From: JANWHQ01 sp963775275
Lineage (GTDB): Bacteria > Pseudomonadota > Alphaproteobacteria > Caulobacterales > Caulobacteraceae
Direction: 5' to 3'
NCBI GenBank assembly: GCA_963775275.1
Contig: CAVZII010000005.1
Coordinates: 744,001-808,000 of the forward strand
Length of the DNA stretch: 64,000 bases
In this document: positions 51,080 to 60,464 of the stretch, in pieces
Numbering within the stretch: position 1 is the first letter of the stretch
Layout of the letters: every line of letters begins with the position of its first letter
Position numbers and translations under genes: made by a program
Notes under the pieces: generated by a model
Seen by the model: the letters and a program-made list of their open reading frames with translations, nothing else
Database searches by the model: none
What the model was told of the DNA's origin: nothing

Positions 51080-52683
51080 TCCCGGTCGAGCGGCCGGTAG
51101 TCCAGGCCGTCGGCCGCCGAGAAGGCGGCAGGGCCCCAACCCTTGCGCTCCAGGATGGAGGTCAGGCCCTCCAGGCCGGCCACGGCGGGCGCCGGGGGCT
51201 GGAGCCCCAGGCTCACGGCGGCGCGCACGCCGGACCGCGCGAGGACCCTGAGCGGAATCTCCTCGGTCTCGAGCTCCCCCTCGATCCCCCGCGCCGCCCC
51301 GGTCCACAGCTCGAATCGATAGAGACGGCAGGCCCTGTGCAGCGCGCGAAGCACCGGCAGGTCGGCGGCCCAGCTCTCCAGGCTCCGTCCTGCAGCCCAG
51401 CCCTTGTGGTGGAGGTCGCCGGCCACGGCGACGGCGCCCGCCGCCGTGGCGATCGCCTCGCCGTGCGCCTGCAGGACCTCGGCGTCCACGACAAAGGCCA
51501 GGTCCGACGGGATCCGCGCGGCCGCCTCGCCGATCGCCATCACCAACCGGTCGTCCGCGCGCGCGTCCGCAACCGCTTCGGCCGTGGTCGCATTGCCGGC
51601 CAGGAGCCAGGTCCGCTTGCTGCGGCCTTCGCACATCAGCCACGAGGCGACGTCGGGGATCGGGTCGGCCGGCTCGGCCAGGATCTGCGCGCGAGGCGAA
51701 ACGGCTGGCGCCAATCCCAGCGCCGCCTCCCACTGGGGCGCCAGGGCCTCGGCCGACCAGTTCGCGTCGAGGAAGGCGCGGGCGCCCCCGGCGCGCGCGC
51801 GCGCCTCCTCGGGCCTGAGCAGCACCGCCTCGAGCCCCCCCTTCCAGTCGCCGATGAAGGCGAAGGGCTCGAAGGGCAGGTAGCTGTCGAGGGAATCGGC
51901 GACCACCGGCGCGCCCGCCGACAAGGCCAGGCTCATCCGGTTGTGGGTCTTGGCCGCCACGAACGGGTTGTCCGACAGCGGGATGATCACCGCGTCGGCG
52001 CGAGCCAGCTCGGCGGCGAAGCTCTCCGGGCTCCACTCGACATAGCGGAGCGGGACCGCCAGGGCCGCGGAGATCGAGTCGAACTTCTCGCGGCTGTTGC
52101 TGCAGACCACGAGCTCGAAGGCGCGCTTCTCGTAGGCGCTGACGAGATGGTCCGCGATCAGCATCAGGTCGCCCATCCCGGCGGGCGCGTTGGGCGACCC
52201 GTGCCGGCCGAACCAGAGCAGGCGCGCCGGCTCGCCCTGCGGCGTGGGCGGCCCGACCTCCACGCCCGCCCGTTCGTAGACGTCGGGGGCGACCTCGGGC
52301 GCCGCGGCGAGGCCGGCCTCGGCCTGGACGGCGCGGGCCAGCACCGGCGTGGAGCAGACCACCTTGTCCGCCAGGCCGATCATCGCCAGGAGCTGCTCGC
52401 GCGCTTCCTGGTAGCTCGCCAACCCTTCGGGATTGAAGAAGTGGTCGTCGCACAGGTCGAGGACCACCCGCTTGCCTGCGGCCTTCAGGCGTGAGGCGAG
52501 CGCCTGATCGGCAGGCCGATAGGCCTTGGAGAACACGACCGCGTCGTACTGGTCGAACCGCGCCTCGTCGTAGACCTCGACCTCATGGCCGCGCGCGCCG
52601 AGGAAGGCGATCGGCTCGAGCACCCGGTAACGGTAGCTGGCGATCGCCGGATCGTGGACGCGCGCCTTGAAGGCCAGGATCAT
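51076..52683 (-). CDS. Glycosyltransferase family 1-like protein with extra C-terminal domain
   Basis: Protein of 535 residues. The first 340 residues form a GT-B-like unit (ASYRYRVLEPIAFLGARGHE; RLLWFGRHGSPNAPAGMGDL; ADAVIIPLSDNPFVAAKTHN; RMSLALSAGAPVVADSLDSY). The remaining 190 (SWLMCEGRSKRTWLLAGNAT ... VAVAGDLHHKGWAAGRSLES) resemble no family I recognise. Convergent with the transketolase gene, divergent from the coiled-coil gene. Confidence 0.75.
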   Translation of the reverse strand: MILAFKARVHDPAIASYRYRVLEPIAFLGARGHEVEVYDEARFDQYDAVVFSKAYRPADQALASRLKAAGKRVVLDLCDDHFFNPEGLASYQEAREQLLAMIGLADKVVCSTPVLARAVQAEAGLAAAPEVAPDVYERAGVEVGPPTPQGEPARLLWFGRHGSPNAPAGMGDLMLIADHLVSAYEKRAFELVVCSNSREKFDSISAALAVPLRYVEWSPESFAAELARADAVIIPLSDNPFVAAKTHNRMSLALSAGAPVVADSLDSYLPFEPFAFIGDWKGGLEAVLLRPEEARARAGGARAFLDANWSAEALAPQWEAALGLAPAVSPRAQILAEPADPIPDVASWLMCEGRSKRTWLLAGNATTAEAVADARADDRLVMAIGEAAARIPSDLAFVVDAEVLQAHGEAIATAAGAVAVAGDLHHKGWAAGRSLESWAADLPVLRALHRACRLYRFELWTGAARGIEGELETEEIPLRVLARSGVRAAVSLGLQPPAPAVAGLEGLTSILERKGWGPAAFSAADGLDYRPLDRD

Positions 52684-52819
52684 GCCGTTCCTGTACCGGG
52701 CCGGGCAGGCGGCCTCAACGTCCTGTCATTGACCGCCGATTCGGCTGGGGCTTAGATCGCGGGCGACGCGCGGCCGCGCCGAGCCCGACCAGCCCCAGAA
52801 ATTGAAACCCCTCGGCTCA

Positions 52820-53464
52820 ATGGCCCCCAATTCCACCTCGCACACGCCGCCGCAAGAGGCGGACCGGGCCCAAGCCCTGGCCGAGGAGGTCCGCGAGCTC
52901 CGCCGCCTGCTGCTGGGACTGCAGGACGAGCTGCGGCCGGCGCTGCAGTCGCAGCTGCGCGAGCGGTCCGACGAGCTGCAGCGGCTGGGCGGAGAGCTGT
53001 CTGTGCAGCAGGCGGAGGTCGAGCGGCTCAGCGCAGAGCTGGCCCGCTCGACAGCCAGGGCCGAGGCGCTGGAGGACGAGACCCGGCGCTGGAAGGACGC
53101 GGCGCGCCGTGGCCTGGACGAGATCGCCGAGAAGGCGCGCGCGGCCGCCGAGCGGTTCGAGGCGCGGACCGCCGAGCTCGCGGCCGAGCTTGCGGCGGCG
53201 CGCGCGCAGCTCCAGGCCAGCCGCGCCCAGGCCGATGCGATCGCGCTGGCCCGCGACGCCGCCCTGCACGACCTGGCGCGCCGCAACGCGCGGGTGCGGG
53301 CGCTGAAGGCCAAGGTGATCCGCCGCGAAGTCCGCCGGATCGAGCTGATGAACACCCTGTCCTGGCGGCTGACGGCGCCGATCCGCTGGCTGCCGCAGGC
53401 CTTCCGGCGCGCGCTGCTGGAGGGCGCGCGCCTGCGCCGCCGGCTCCTGAAGAAGACCCGCTGA
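52820..53464 (+). CDS. Coiled-coil protein of the glycan locus
   Basis: Protein of 214 residues: a long coiled coil (about 20-165; VRELRRLLLGLQDELRPALQ, ELQRLGGELSVQQAEVERLS) ends in ELMNTLSWRLTAPIRWLPQA. The 'NTLSWRLTAP(I/L)R' tail recurs in bacterial glycosyltransferase and polysaccharide proteins and may bind membrane or a partner. ATG 52820 is preferred to an upstream TTG. Four bases separate it from the next gene. Confidence 0.7.
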   Translation: MAPNSTSHTPPQEADRAQALAEEVRELRRLLLGLQDELRPALQSQLRERSDELQRLGGELSVQQAEVERLSAELARSTARAEALEDETRRWKDAARRGLDEIAEKARAAAERFEARTAELAAELAAARAQLQASRAQADAIALARDAALHDLARRNARVRALKAKVIRREVRRIELMNTLSWRLTAPIRWLPQAFRRALLEGARLRRRLLKKTR

Positions 53465-53467
53465 GCC

Positions 53468-55564
53468 ATGGCCGCCGTCGCCTGGAAGATTCCCGAGCGG
53501 TGGCGATCGCCGGGCCTGGCCGACCGCACGGCGGTCTATCCGGCCCTCTATCTCGGCTGGTCCGGGGAGAGTGTCGCGATCGGCCGCCGCTTCGCGGGGG
53601 GACGCTGGGGCCGGGCGGACCTCAGGGTCATGGTCACCGACGGGCCGTTCGCCGAGGACGAGCGCGACCTGATGGCCGAGGCCGCCGTCCGCGGCAGACG
53701 GATCATCGTGGCGCCCCAGGCGGGCCTGACCGACGAGGACCGGGCGCTGGTCCAGGAGCTCGGCTTCGCCGTCGCCGCCATCGCCGACGACGGGCCGCTC
53801 GCCTCCGCCCCGCCCGGACGGCGGGGCGTGGAGGTGCTGACGGCGCCGGGATGCGCCGCACGGCTGGCCGAGGACCTGGCGCTCGCCAGCGCGCTGGGCC
53901 TGGACCCGCCGCCGGCTTGTCCGGTTGCGCGGGAGCATCCCTTCCACCTGGCCGTGGTGGACAGCGTCGAGGCCCTGGACGAGATCCGGAGGGCCATGGC
54001 GAGGGCCGGGCTCGATGAGCGCCGGCTCGTGGCCGTCTGCGAGGACGAGGCGCTCCTGGCCCAGGTCCCGGGCCTGGCGACGATGTCCGCGGCCGATCCG
54101 GCGCTCCTGCAGACGATCGGCCAGGCGCAGACGGTCCTCTGCGGCCTCGGCGGCGCGCCGCCCGACACGCCGCGGCCGGGCCAGTGGGTGCGGACCGCGC
54201 TGTTCCAGGGCGTTCCGGTGATCGCCGCCTCGCACCCCTCGATCGACGGACTGGCGCATCTTTGCGTGCTCGACGACTGGGAGCGCGGCCTGAAGCTCTA
54301 CGGCGGTTTCGCGATCGAGCGGCTCAAGGCGGGCGTGACGGCCCAGGCCTTCCTGGCGGACCGGATCGAGCCCGAGGCGGTCGCCGGCGCCTGGCGGGTT
54401 CTGGCCGAGGCCAAGGGCGGGACGGCGCGGCCGGCCGCCGCGGGTGAGGCGCGCACGCCGCTGCTGCTGGTGCTGATCGACATCCACCAGGACCTCGACC
54501 TGCTGCTGCCGGTGCTCCTGGCCCTGAAGACGCGCGACGAGATCCGCCTGAAGCTCGTCCTGACAGACTGGCTGACCTGGAACTCGCCGCGCGTGGCCAA
54601 CGCCCTGGCCGGGCACGGCTTCGCCTTCGAGGTCTTCCCGCGCGAGGCGGTGCGCGCCGGCGACGTCCCCTCGCTCGCCGGCGTGGATGGGGTGCTGAGC
54701 GGGGCGGAGACCAATGTGCGGGCCCACAAGGCCGGCCACACCCTGGTGAGCCGCGCGAACGAACGGGGCCTGCCCACCTTCACGCTGCAGCATGGCTTCG
54801 AGAACATCGGCCTGACCTACAAGGACCAGCTCCACGACGAGGGCGTGCGCTTCGCGGCCCGGACCATCTTCACCTGGTGCGCGAGCGAGGCCCTGGCCGA
54901 CTGGATCGCGCCCGAGACGCGGGCGGCGGTCGCGCCGGTGGGCAGCCCCAAGGCCGCTCCGCCGGCGGCCAAGGCGCCGCCGCTGAACCAGGGCGAGTGG
55001 TCGCTGACGGTCGGCGTGTTCGAGAACCTGCACTGGGCGCGCTTCAGCGACGACTACCGGCGCCGGTTCATCGAGGACCTGGAGGCGGCGGCCGAGGCCA
55101 ATCGGCGGACGCTCTTCCTGATCAAGCCGCACCACGCCGGCCGCTGGACGAGCCGCAACCGCGCGCTGATCGGAGAGCGGGCGAACCTGGTGGTGACCGA
55201 TCCGACCAACTCGGCCTGGGAGCCCCATACCGCCCCGGCCCTGATCGCCGGGGTCGACAAGGTGGTGACCACCCCCTCGACGGTGGCGCTGGACGCGGTC
55301 CAGACCGGCAAGCCGACGGCGGTCTTCGGCTATGACCTGGAGCTGCCGCTCTACCAGCCCCTGCCGGTGATCGGGGCGCTCGGCGAGCTGCAGGCCTTCC
55401 TGGACGAGACGGACGACGCCTTCCTCTTGCGCAACGAGGCGTTCCTGAAGCGGGCGCGCCTGCCGGGCCGCGCCGACCATCGGATCGCCGCGCGCATCGC
55501 CGAGGCCCTTCGCCAGGCGCGCACCGGCAAGCCGGCCGGACGGCGGCTGGTCAGGTCCGGTTGA
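53468..55564 (+). CDS. Two-domain capsule/teichoic-type glycosyl- or glycerophosphotransferase
   Basis: Protein of 698 residues. Residues 1-290 look like a degenerate GT-B domain (RADLRVMVTDGPFAEDERDL; GVPVIAASHPSIDGLAHLCV). Residues 325-690 look like the CDP-glycerol glycerophosphotransferase or KpsC/LpxB-like group: TLQHGFENIGLTYKDQLHDE, FLIKPHHAGRWTSRNRALIG, VTTPSTVALDAVQTGKPTAV. Possibly processes or initiates the polymer. Its end overlaps the convergent gene by 14 nt. Specific reaction uncertain. Confidence 0.7.
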   Translation: MAAVAWKIPERWRSPGLADRTAVYPALYLGWSGESVAIGRRFAGGRWGRADLRVMVTDGPFAEDERDLMAEAAVRGRRIIVAPQAGLTDEDRALVQELGFAVAAIADDGPLASAPPGRRGVEVLTAPGCAARLAEDLALASALGLDPPPACPVAREHPFHLAVVDSVEALDEIRRAMARAGLDERRLVAVCEDEALLAQVPGLATMSAADPALLQTIGQAQTVLCGLGGAPPDTPRPGQWVRTALFQGVPVIAASHPSIDGLAHLCVLDDWERGLKLYGGFAIERLKAGVTAQAFLADRIEPEAVAGAWRVLAEAKGGTARPAAAGEARTPLLLVLIDIHQDLDLLLPVLLALKTRDEIRLKLVLTDWLTWNSPRVANALAGHGFAFEVFPREAVRAGDVPSLAGVDGVLSGAETNVRAHKAGHTLVSRANERGLPTFTLQHGFENIGLTYKDQLHDEGVRFAARTIFTWCASEALADWIAPETRAAVAPVGSPKAAPPAAKAPPLNQGEWSLTVGVFENLHWARFSDDYRRRFIEDLEAAAEANRRTLFLIKPHHAGRWTSRNRALIGERANLVVTDPTNSAWEPHTAPALIAGVDKVVTTPSTVALDAVQTGKPTAVFGYDLELPLYQPLPVIGALGELQAFLDETDDAFLLRNEAFLKRARLPGRADHRIAARIAEALRQARTGKPAGRRLVRSG

Positions 55565-56702
55565 TGACGAGCCTGTCGATCCGGGAAAGCCGCATGTCCC
55601 GCTCCACGCCGAGGACCATGCGCCAGAGGTCCCCCGCGAACCTGCGGCGCGCCCGGGCATAGTCGCCGCCGGGCGCCGGCGGGTCGGCGTCGCGGTAGCG
55701 GCGGAGGATCGCGGCCAGGGCGGGGGCGTCGTGGGGCTCGAAGACGTCGGCGCCGGCGCCGAGCTGCTCGCGGTGAACGGCGATGTCCGAGGCGATGACC
55801 CGGCGGCCCAGCGCCTTGGCGTCCTCCACCACCGTGGACCAGCCCTCGCAGAGCGAGGGCTGCAGGACGGCGAAGGCGCCCTGCATCACCGCCAGCTGGT
55901 CCGCGCGCGGCAGGAAGCCCAGGAACCGGACCCGGTCCTCGACCCCGAGCTGGGCGGCCAGCGCCTTGACCGAGGGGCCGTAGGCCGGGTCGCGGTAGTC
56001 CTCCTCGCGGCCGGTGAAGACCACCGCCGGGCCGCCGGGACCGAGCTCGGCCAGGGCCTCGAGGACCACGGCGTGGTTCTTGTGGCGCCAGAACTGGTTG
56101 GCGACGTGGACGTAGCGGGCCGGCAGGTCGTAGGGCGCGCGCAGGGCGGCGAGGTCGGCGCCCTTCAGGGCCAGGTCCGTGAACGCAGCGAAGCGGACCA
56201 CATGGATGCGGTTGGCCGCGCCCGGGTAGTAGCGGCGGACGTCGGCCGCCACATCGCGGCTGGAAACCATCACGTGGCGATGCCGCTCGAGCCAGCGGGC
56301 GTTGCGCGCGTAGCGGTCCTCCAGCTCCTCGGGCGGGAAGAACTCGGGGAAGCGGTGCTCCTGCAGGTCGGGGATCCACTGCACCCCCCGATCCTCGAGC
56401 CCGGGCGGGGCGCCCATGAGGATCAGGTCCAGGCTCTCGCCGGGCGGATGAAAGAAGATACTGGACCAGAGAGAGGGGCGCCGCTCGAGCCGGTTTCGGG
56501 AGATCCGGTCCAGGTCGGCGTAGCCGGTGGCGGCCTTCAGGTCGGCGACGGCGGCCTTGTCGCCGCCGACGATCAGGAGCTTCGGCCGGATCCGCCGCGG
56601 CAGGAGGCCGAAGGCCGAGACCAGGTTGCGGACGTAGTGGACCCCGCCCAGCCAGGCGTCCTGGTGCTTGTAGCGCAGGCCAATCGTCAGTCTACGGACC
56701 AT
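55551..56702 (-). CDS. Glycosyltransferase family 4
   Basis: GT-B enzyme of 383 residues: GLRYKHQDAWLGGVHYVRNL, ARYVHVANQFWRHKNHAVVL, VRFLGFLPRADQLAVMQGAF and AVLQPSLCEGWSTVVEDAKA (donor site, Glu motif). ATG shares a base with the stop of the upstream gene (TAATG), so translation is coupled. Confidence 0.87.
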   Translation of the reverse strand: MVRRLTIGLRYKHQDAWLGGVHYVRNLVSAFGLLPRRIRPKLLIVGGDKAAVADLKAATGYADLDRISRNRLERRPSLWSSIFFHPPGESLDLILMGAPPGLEDRGVQWIPDLQEHRFPEFFPPEELEDRYARNARWLERHRHVMVSSRDVAADVRRYYPGAANRIHVVRFAAFTDLALKGADLAALRAPYDLPARYVHVANQFWRHKNHAVVLEALAELGPGGPAVVFTGREEDYRDPAYGPSVKALAAQLGVEDRVRFLGFLPRADQLAVMQGAFAVLQPSLCEGWSTVVEDAKALGRRVIASDIAVHREQLGAGADVFEPHDAPALAAILRRYRDADPPAPGGDYARARRRFAGDLWRMVLGVERDMRLSRIDRLVINRT

Positions 56703-57889
56703 TACCCGAGCCGGCCGAGGAAGTCGACGAGCTTGTCCGCCTGGCGGTCCCAGCGGAGCTCCCGGCGGGCGAAGGCGCGGGAATTGGCTGCGAGTCTCGC
56801 CGCCAGGGCCGCATCGTCGAGCACCGCCTCGATCCCGGCCGCGATCTCGGCGGCCGAGCCCTCGCGCAGCAGGACGGCGTCCTCCCGGTCGCGCAGCCGA
56901 AGGCCGATGTTGGTCGCAGGCAGGAGGACCGGCCGGCCGACGGCCAGGAACTCGGGCAGCTTGGAGGGCAGGCGGTAGTCGTTGAACGGCCCGGGCGCGC
57001 CGGGCTGGACGAACAGGTCGGCGCACTTGACGAGATCGGCCAGCAACGCCCGGTCGACCGTCCCAAGGGAGACGACGCCGGCCTCCGCGGGATCGAAGCC
57101 GAGATGCTCCGTCATCGGAACATCATCCTTGCCGGTCTTCAGCAGGACAAGCTTCCGCCCCTTGGCCCTGAGCGCGGCGAGCGCGCGGTAGAGCTCGGCC
57201 ATCTCGCCGACGTTGGCGCGGTGGATGTTGCCCGGATAGACGATCACAGCGGCGCCCTCGGGCGCCCCGGCCATCCGCAAGAGGCTCGCCCGGCGCAGCG
57301 GCGGCAAAGGCGCGCCGAACAGGGCGTGGTCCACGCCGGGCTCCAGCACCAGGCGCGGCAGGGCGGCGGGCAGCGCCTCTTCCAGGCGCGGGGTGATGAC
57401 GGTGGCGCCCGCCGCGCCCTCGACGAAGCTTCGGCGCTCCTCGGCGTCGCGCGCCGCCGCCTCGGCCGCCGCCTCGCCGAGATCGGCCGCCAGCCTGAGC
57501 TCGGCCAGGTGATCCTCGTTGTCCTCGAAGTGGATCACATAGGGGATTGCGAGCCGCCTGGACGCGGCCAGGACCGGCCGGCGCGCGGCCTTGCGCGGCG
57601 TCCAGGCGACCAGCAGGGTGCGGCCGGGCTCGAGCGCCCCGTCGAAGCCGACCACGGCCTCGGGGTGTTGCTCCAGGTCCTGGTTGGCGAACACCTCGAA
57701 GGCGGGCGGTCCGAAGGCGTAGGCGTGCAGCACGCGGTCGCGCGCGCAGACCGCGACGGAAAGCCCCCGCCAGACGAGCTCGCCCGCGAAGGCGGCGATG
57801 TGCCCGCCCGAGTTGCAGTCGAACGCGCCGTAGGAGACGAACACGACCTTGCCGGGGCGGCCGCGTCGGCTGGAGGCCAAGAGGCTCAT
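56702..57889 (-). CDS. Glycosyltransferase family 4-like protein
   Basis: GT-B protein of 395 residues: VVFVSYGAFDCNSGGHIAAF, YVIHFEDNEDHLAELRLAAD, VIVYPGNIHRANVGEMAELY, FVQPGAPGPFNDYRLPSKLP, EFLAVGRPVLLPATNIGL. Upstream partner of the previous transferase in a two-gene leftward operon. Divergent from the large transferase gene at 58017. Confidence 0.83.
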   Translation of the reverse strand: MSLLASSRRGRPGKVVFVSYGAFDCNSGGHIAAFAGELVWRGLSVAVCARDRVLHAYAFGPPAFEVFANQDLEQHPEAVVGFDGALEPGRTLLVAWTPRKAARRPVLAASRRLAIPYVIHFEDNEDHLAELRLAADLGEAAAEAAARDAEERRSFVEGAAGATVITPRLEEALPAALPRLVLEPGVDHALFGAPLPPLRRASLLRMAGAPEGAAVIVYPGNIHRANVGEMAELYRALAALRAKGRKLVLLKTGKDDVPMTEHLGFDPAEAGVVSLGTVDRALLADLVKCADLFVQPGAPGPFNDYRLPSKLPEFLAVGRPVLLPATNIGLRLRDREDAVLLREGSAAEIAAGIEAVLDDAALAARLAANSRAFARRELRWDRQADKLVDFLGRLG

Positions 57890-58016
57890 GCGCCCGCCCG
57901 CGCCGGGCGCGTCGCAAGGTTCCGGGTCCCGATGTTCATCGCGGTCAGCACCCTGGCGACCTCGCTCTTCAGCCCTCTATAAGAGGCGGCGAAGCTGCAA
58001 GTCGAGGACCACGGGT

Positions 58017-60458
58017 TTGGAGGGTCGCGTCACAGGCATCCAGGGAGGCGCCCTCGTCGGCTGGCTCGCCGACGACGCCGACGGCCGTGACGCCCTGCTC
58101 GAAGGCCTGGCCGACGACGCCGAGCCGTTCGGCCGCGCCGCGGGCGAGCCCGGCGAGGACGGCCGGCTGCGCTTCTCGATCCCCATCCCCGGCGCCCTGC
58201 GCGACGGACGCATGCGTTTCCTGGAGGTGCGCGCGATCGGGTCGGCCGGGCTCCTGGCCGGCGGACCGGTGATCTTCGACGGCGGCCTGCTGGACGAGCC
58301 GGCGTCGCCCGTCCGCGCGATCGAGCGCGCGGCGCCGCCGGTGATCATCGAGGGCGAGGCGAGGTTCACGCCGCCGGCCCAGCTCGAGGGCTGGGCCTGG
58401 GCGCCGGGCGAGCCCGGGCGGCGGCTGGGCCTCGAGATCCTGGCCGGCGGCCGCTTCATCTGCGCCATCACCGCCGACCAGCCGCGCGAGGACCTGCGCG
58501 CCCAGGGGATCGGCGACGCGCACTACGGCTTCCGCGTGGACCTGTCCAAGGTGCTGCGCCACGGCCCGTACGAGGTGGTGGTCCGCCCGAGCGGGCTCCC
58601 GACGCCCCTGCCCGGCGGCCGTTTCAGCGCGGGCCCCTTCGCGGCGGACGGCGAGGTCGGCTGCCCCGGGTACCTGGACGACGCGGCGTCGCGCGCGCTC
58701 CTGGCGTCGATGCCCTTCGAGCATCTGGCCTGGAACGCCCGGCGGATCGCGCCCGAGCGGCTCATGTCGCGCCTGATCAACCGGCTGCGGCGCGAACGGC
58801 TGGGCGTGGCGGAGGCGCCGCCCCCGCGCCTGGCCCTGCTGCTGCTGGCCGGCGGCCCGGACGACGACGCGGCCCGCGCGTTCGCCCTGCAGTCCTATCC
58901 CGGCGCGCGCTGCATGCCCGTCCCGTCCACGCCGGCGGGCGTGCGCGCCCTGGCCGAGGCGGGGGGCCAGGTGATGTTCGCCGCGGGCGAGGACCTGATC
59001 CATCCGTCGGCGGCGCTGGTGCTGTCGCGCCTTCAGCATGCGGACGTCATCACCTGGAACCGGTTCTGCGCCGACGAGGCCCGCGCGGGATCGGCCGGCA
59101 CGACGCTGCGCAGGCCCCTCTTCGAGCCGCTGACCGCCCGGCACGGCGCCTTGACCGACACCACCTTGGCGGTGCGCGCCGCGGTGCTGGCCAGGGCGCC
59201 CGACGAGGTCCTGCGCGCCCTGTGCGCCGGCCGGATGCACCCCTTGTGGTTCTGGCTCGCCGGCCAGAGCCTGGCCTTCGAGCACGTCCCCGCGACCCTG
59301 ACCTCATCGGTGGGCCCGCCCGCGCCCGCGCCGCGCGAGCAGATCCTGAAGGACGAGACGGCGCTCAGGGGCCTGCTCGAGCAGGAGGACTGCGGGCTCG
59401 AGCTGCAGCGGACGCGCGAGGACCTGTCCTTCCCCTTCGCCCTGATCCCGCGGCGACGCGCGGCCAAGACGAGCGTCCTGGTCTGCTTCCGGGGCCGCAC
59501 CCGGCTGACCCTGCGCTGCCTCTATTCGCTGGCGCGCCAGCGGCTGTCGGGGGAGCTCGAGGTCGTGCTGGTGGACAACCGCTCGGCGCCCGAGGAGACC
59601 GCCGAGATCCTCAGCGGCGCGCGCCGGCTCCTGGGGCGCGAGCGGGTCGCGCTGGCCGCCTATGACGCGCCCTTCAACCACTCGGCCCAGAACAACCTCG
59701 CCGCCCGCACCGCCTCGGGGGAAGCGCTGGTGATCTGCAACAACGACGTGGTCCTCCAGGATCCGTTCCTGCTGGAGCAGCTCTGCGCCTGGGCGCTGCA
59801 GCCGGGGATCGGCGCGGTGGGCTGCCGCCTGGAGGACCCGGAGCGCGGCGTGGGCTCGTACGGACAGGCCTTTGTGGCCCCCACGGAGGACCCCTTCCGC
59901 CCGCCGCTGCGCGAGAATCCGGACCCGACGCACCGGGACTACGTCCACGCCTGCCCGGGCGTCACCCTGGCGCTCGCCGCCGTCGCTCGCGAGCGGTTCC
60001 TGGACCTGGGCGGCCTGGACGAGCGGCGCTTCCCGATCGGCTACAACGACGTGGACTTCATGCTGCGCGCGGGCAGGCGCGGCCTGACCCACCTGTATCT
60101 CGGCCATGTGCGGGCCCTGCACCCGCGCGGCTCCTCGCGGACGGGCGACAACGAGGACCTGCAGGCGGTGGAGCTGAACCGCTGGGGCGGCGCCCCGGCC
60201 ATGGCCTATGTGCTGCAGCTCGCGTCCCAGCGGATCGACGCCCGGGCCGCGCCGCCGCGCCGAGCCGAGCCGAAGGACGCCGCCGCAACGGGGGAAGCGG
60301 ACGCCGAGGAGCTGAGGCGCGCCCTGGAGGCGGCGCTGGAGGCGCGGCGCAAGGCGGAAGGCGCCCGGGCCGACCTCGCCCGGACCTTCGCCAAGGCCGC
60401 GCGGCTGTCGCGCGAACTCGGCGAGGAGTTCAGCGCCGCCAAGGCGCTGGGAGGGTAG
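58017..60458 (+). CDS. Large glycosyltransferase family 2 protein with N-terminal accessory domains
   Basis: Protein of 813 residues. Residues 1-210 hold two beta-rich repeats of the 'G-x-x-x-G-W' type (GRVTGIQGGALVGWLADDAD; EGWAWAPGEPGRRLGLEILA). Residues about 470-730 are the GT2 domain: TSVLVCFRGRTRLTLRCLYS, VVLVDNRSAPEETAEILSG, VICNNDVVLQDPFLLEQL, RRFPIGYNDVDFMLRAGRRG. A coiled coil ends it. The TTG at 58017 is chosen because it follows GAGG and gives the usual domain start; no ATG is available nearby. Confidence 0.82.
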   Translation: MEGRVTGIQGGALVGWLADDADGRDALLEGLADDAEPFGRAAGEPGEDGRLRFSIPIPGALRDGRMRFLEVRAIGSAGLLAGGPVIFDGGLLDEPASPVRAIERAAPPVIIEGEARFTPPAQLEGWAWAPGEPGRRLGLEILAGGRFICAITADQPREDLRAQGIGDAHYGFRVDLSKVLRHGPYEVVVRPSGLPTPLPGGRFSAGPFAADGEVGCPGYLDDAASRALLASMPFEHLAWNARRIAPERLMSRLINRLRRERLGVAEAPPPRLALLLLAGGPDDDAARAFALQSYPGARCMPVPSTPAGVRALAEAGGQVMFAAGEDLIHPSAALVLSRLQHADVITWNRFCADEARAGSAGTTLRRPLFEPLTARHGALTDTTLAVRAAVLARAPDEVLRALCAGRMHPLWFWLAGQSLAFEHVPATLTSSVGPPAPAPREQILKDETALRGLLEQEDCGLELQRTREDLSFPFALIPRRRAAKTSVLVCFRGRTRLTLRCLYSLARQRLSGELEVVLVDNRSAPEETAEILSGARRLLGRERVALAAYDAPFNHSAQNNLAARTASGEALVICNNDVVLQDPFLLEQLCAWALQPGIGAVGCRLEDPERGVGSYGQAFVAPTEDPFRPPLRENPDPTHRDYVHACPGVTLALAAVARERFLDLGGLDERRFPIGYNDVDFMLRAGRRGLTHLYLGHVRALHPRGSSRTGDNEDLQAVELNRWGGAPAMAYVLQLASQRIDARAAPPRRAEPKDAAATGEADAEELRRALEAALEARRKAEGARADLARTFAKAARLSRELGEEFSAAKALGG

Positions 60459-60464
60459 GCTCGC

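Noticed and set aside
49037..52453. A very long antisense frame opposite the transketolase and glycosyltransferase genes
   Set aside because: Composition is Gly/Arg/His-rich antisense of GC3-rich codons; the genes on the other frames have clear domains.
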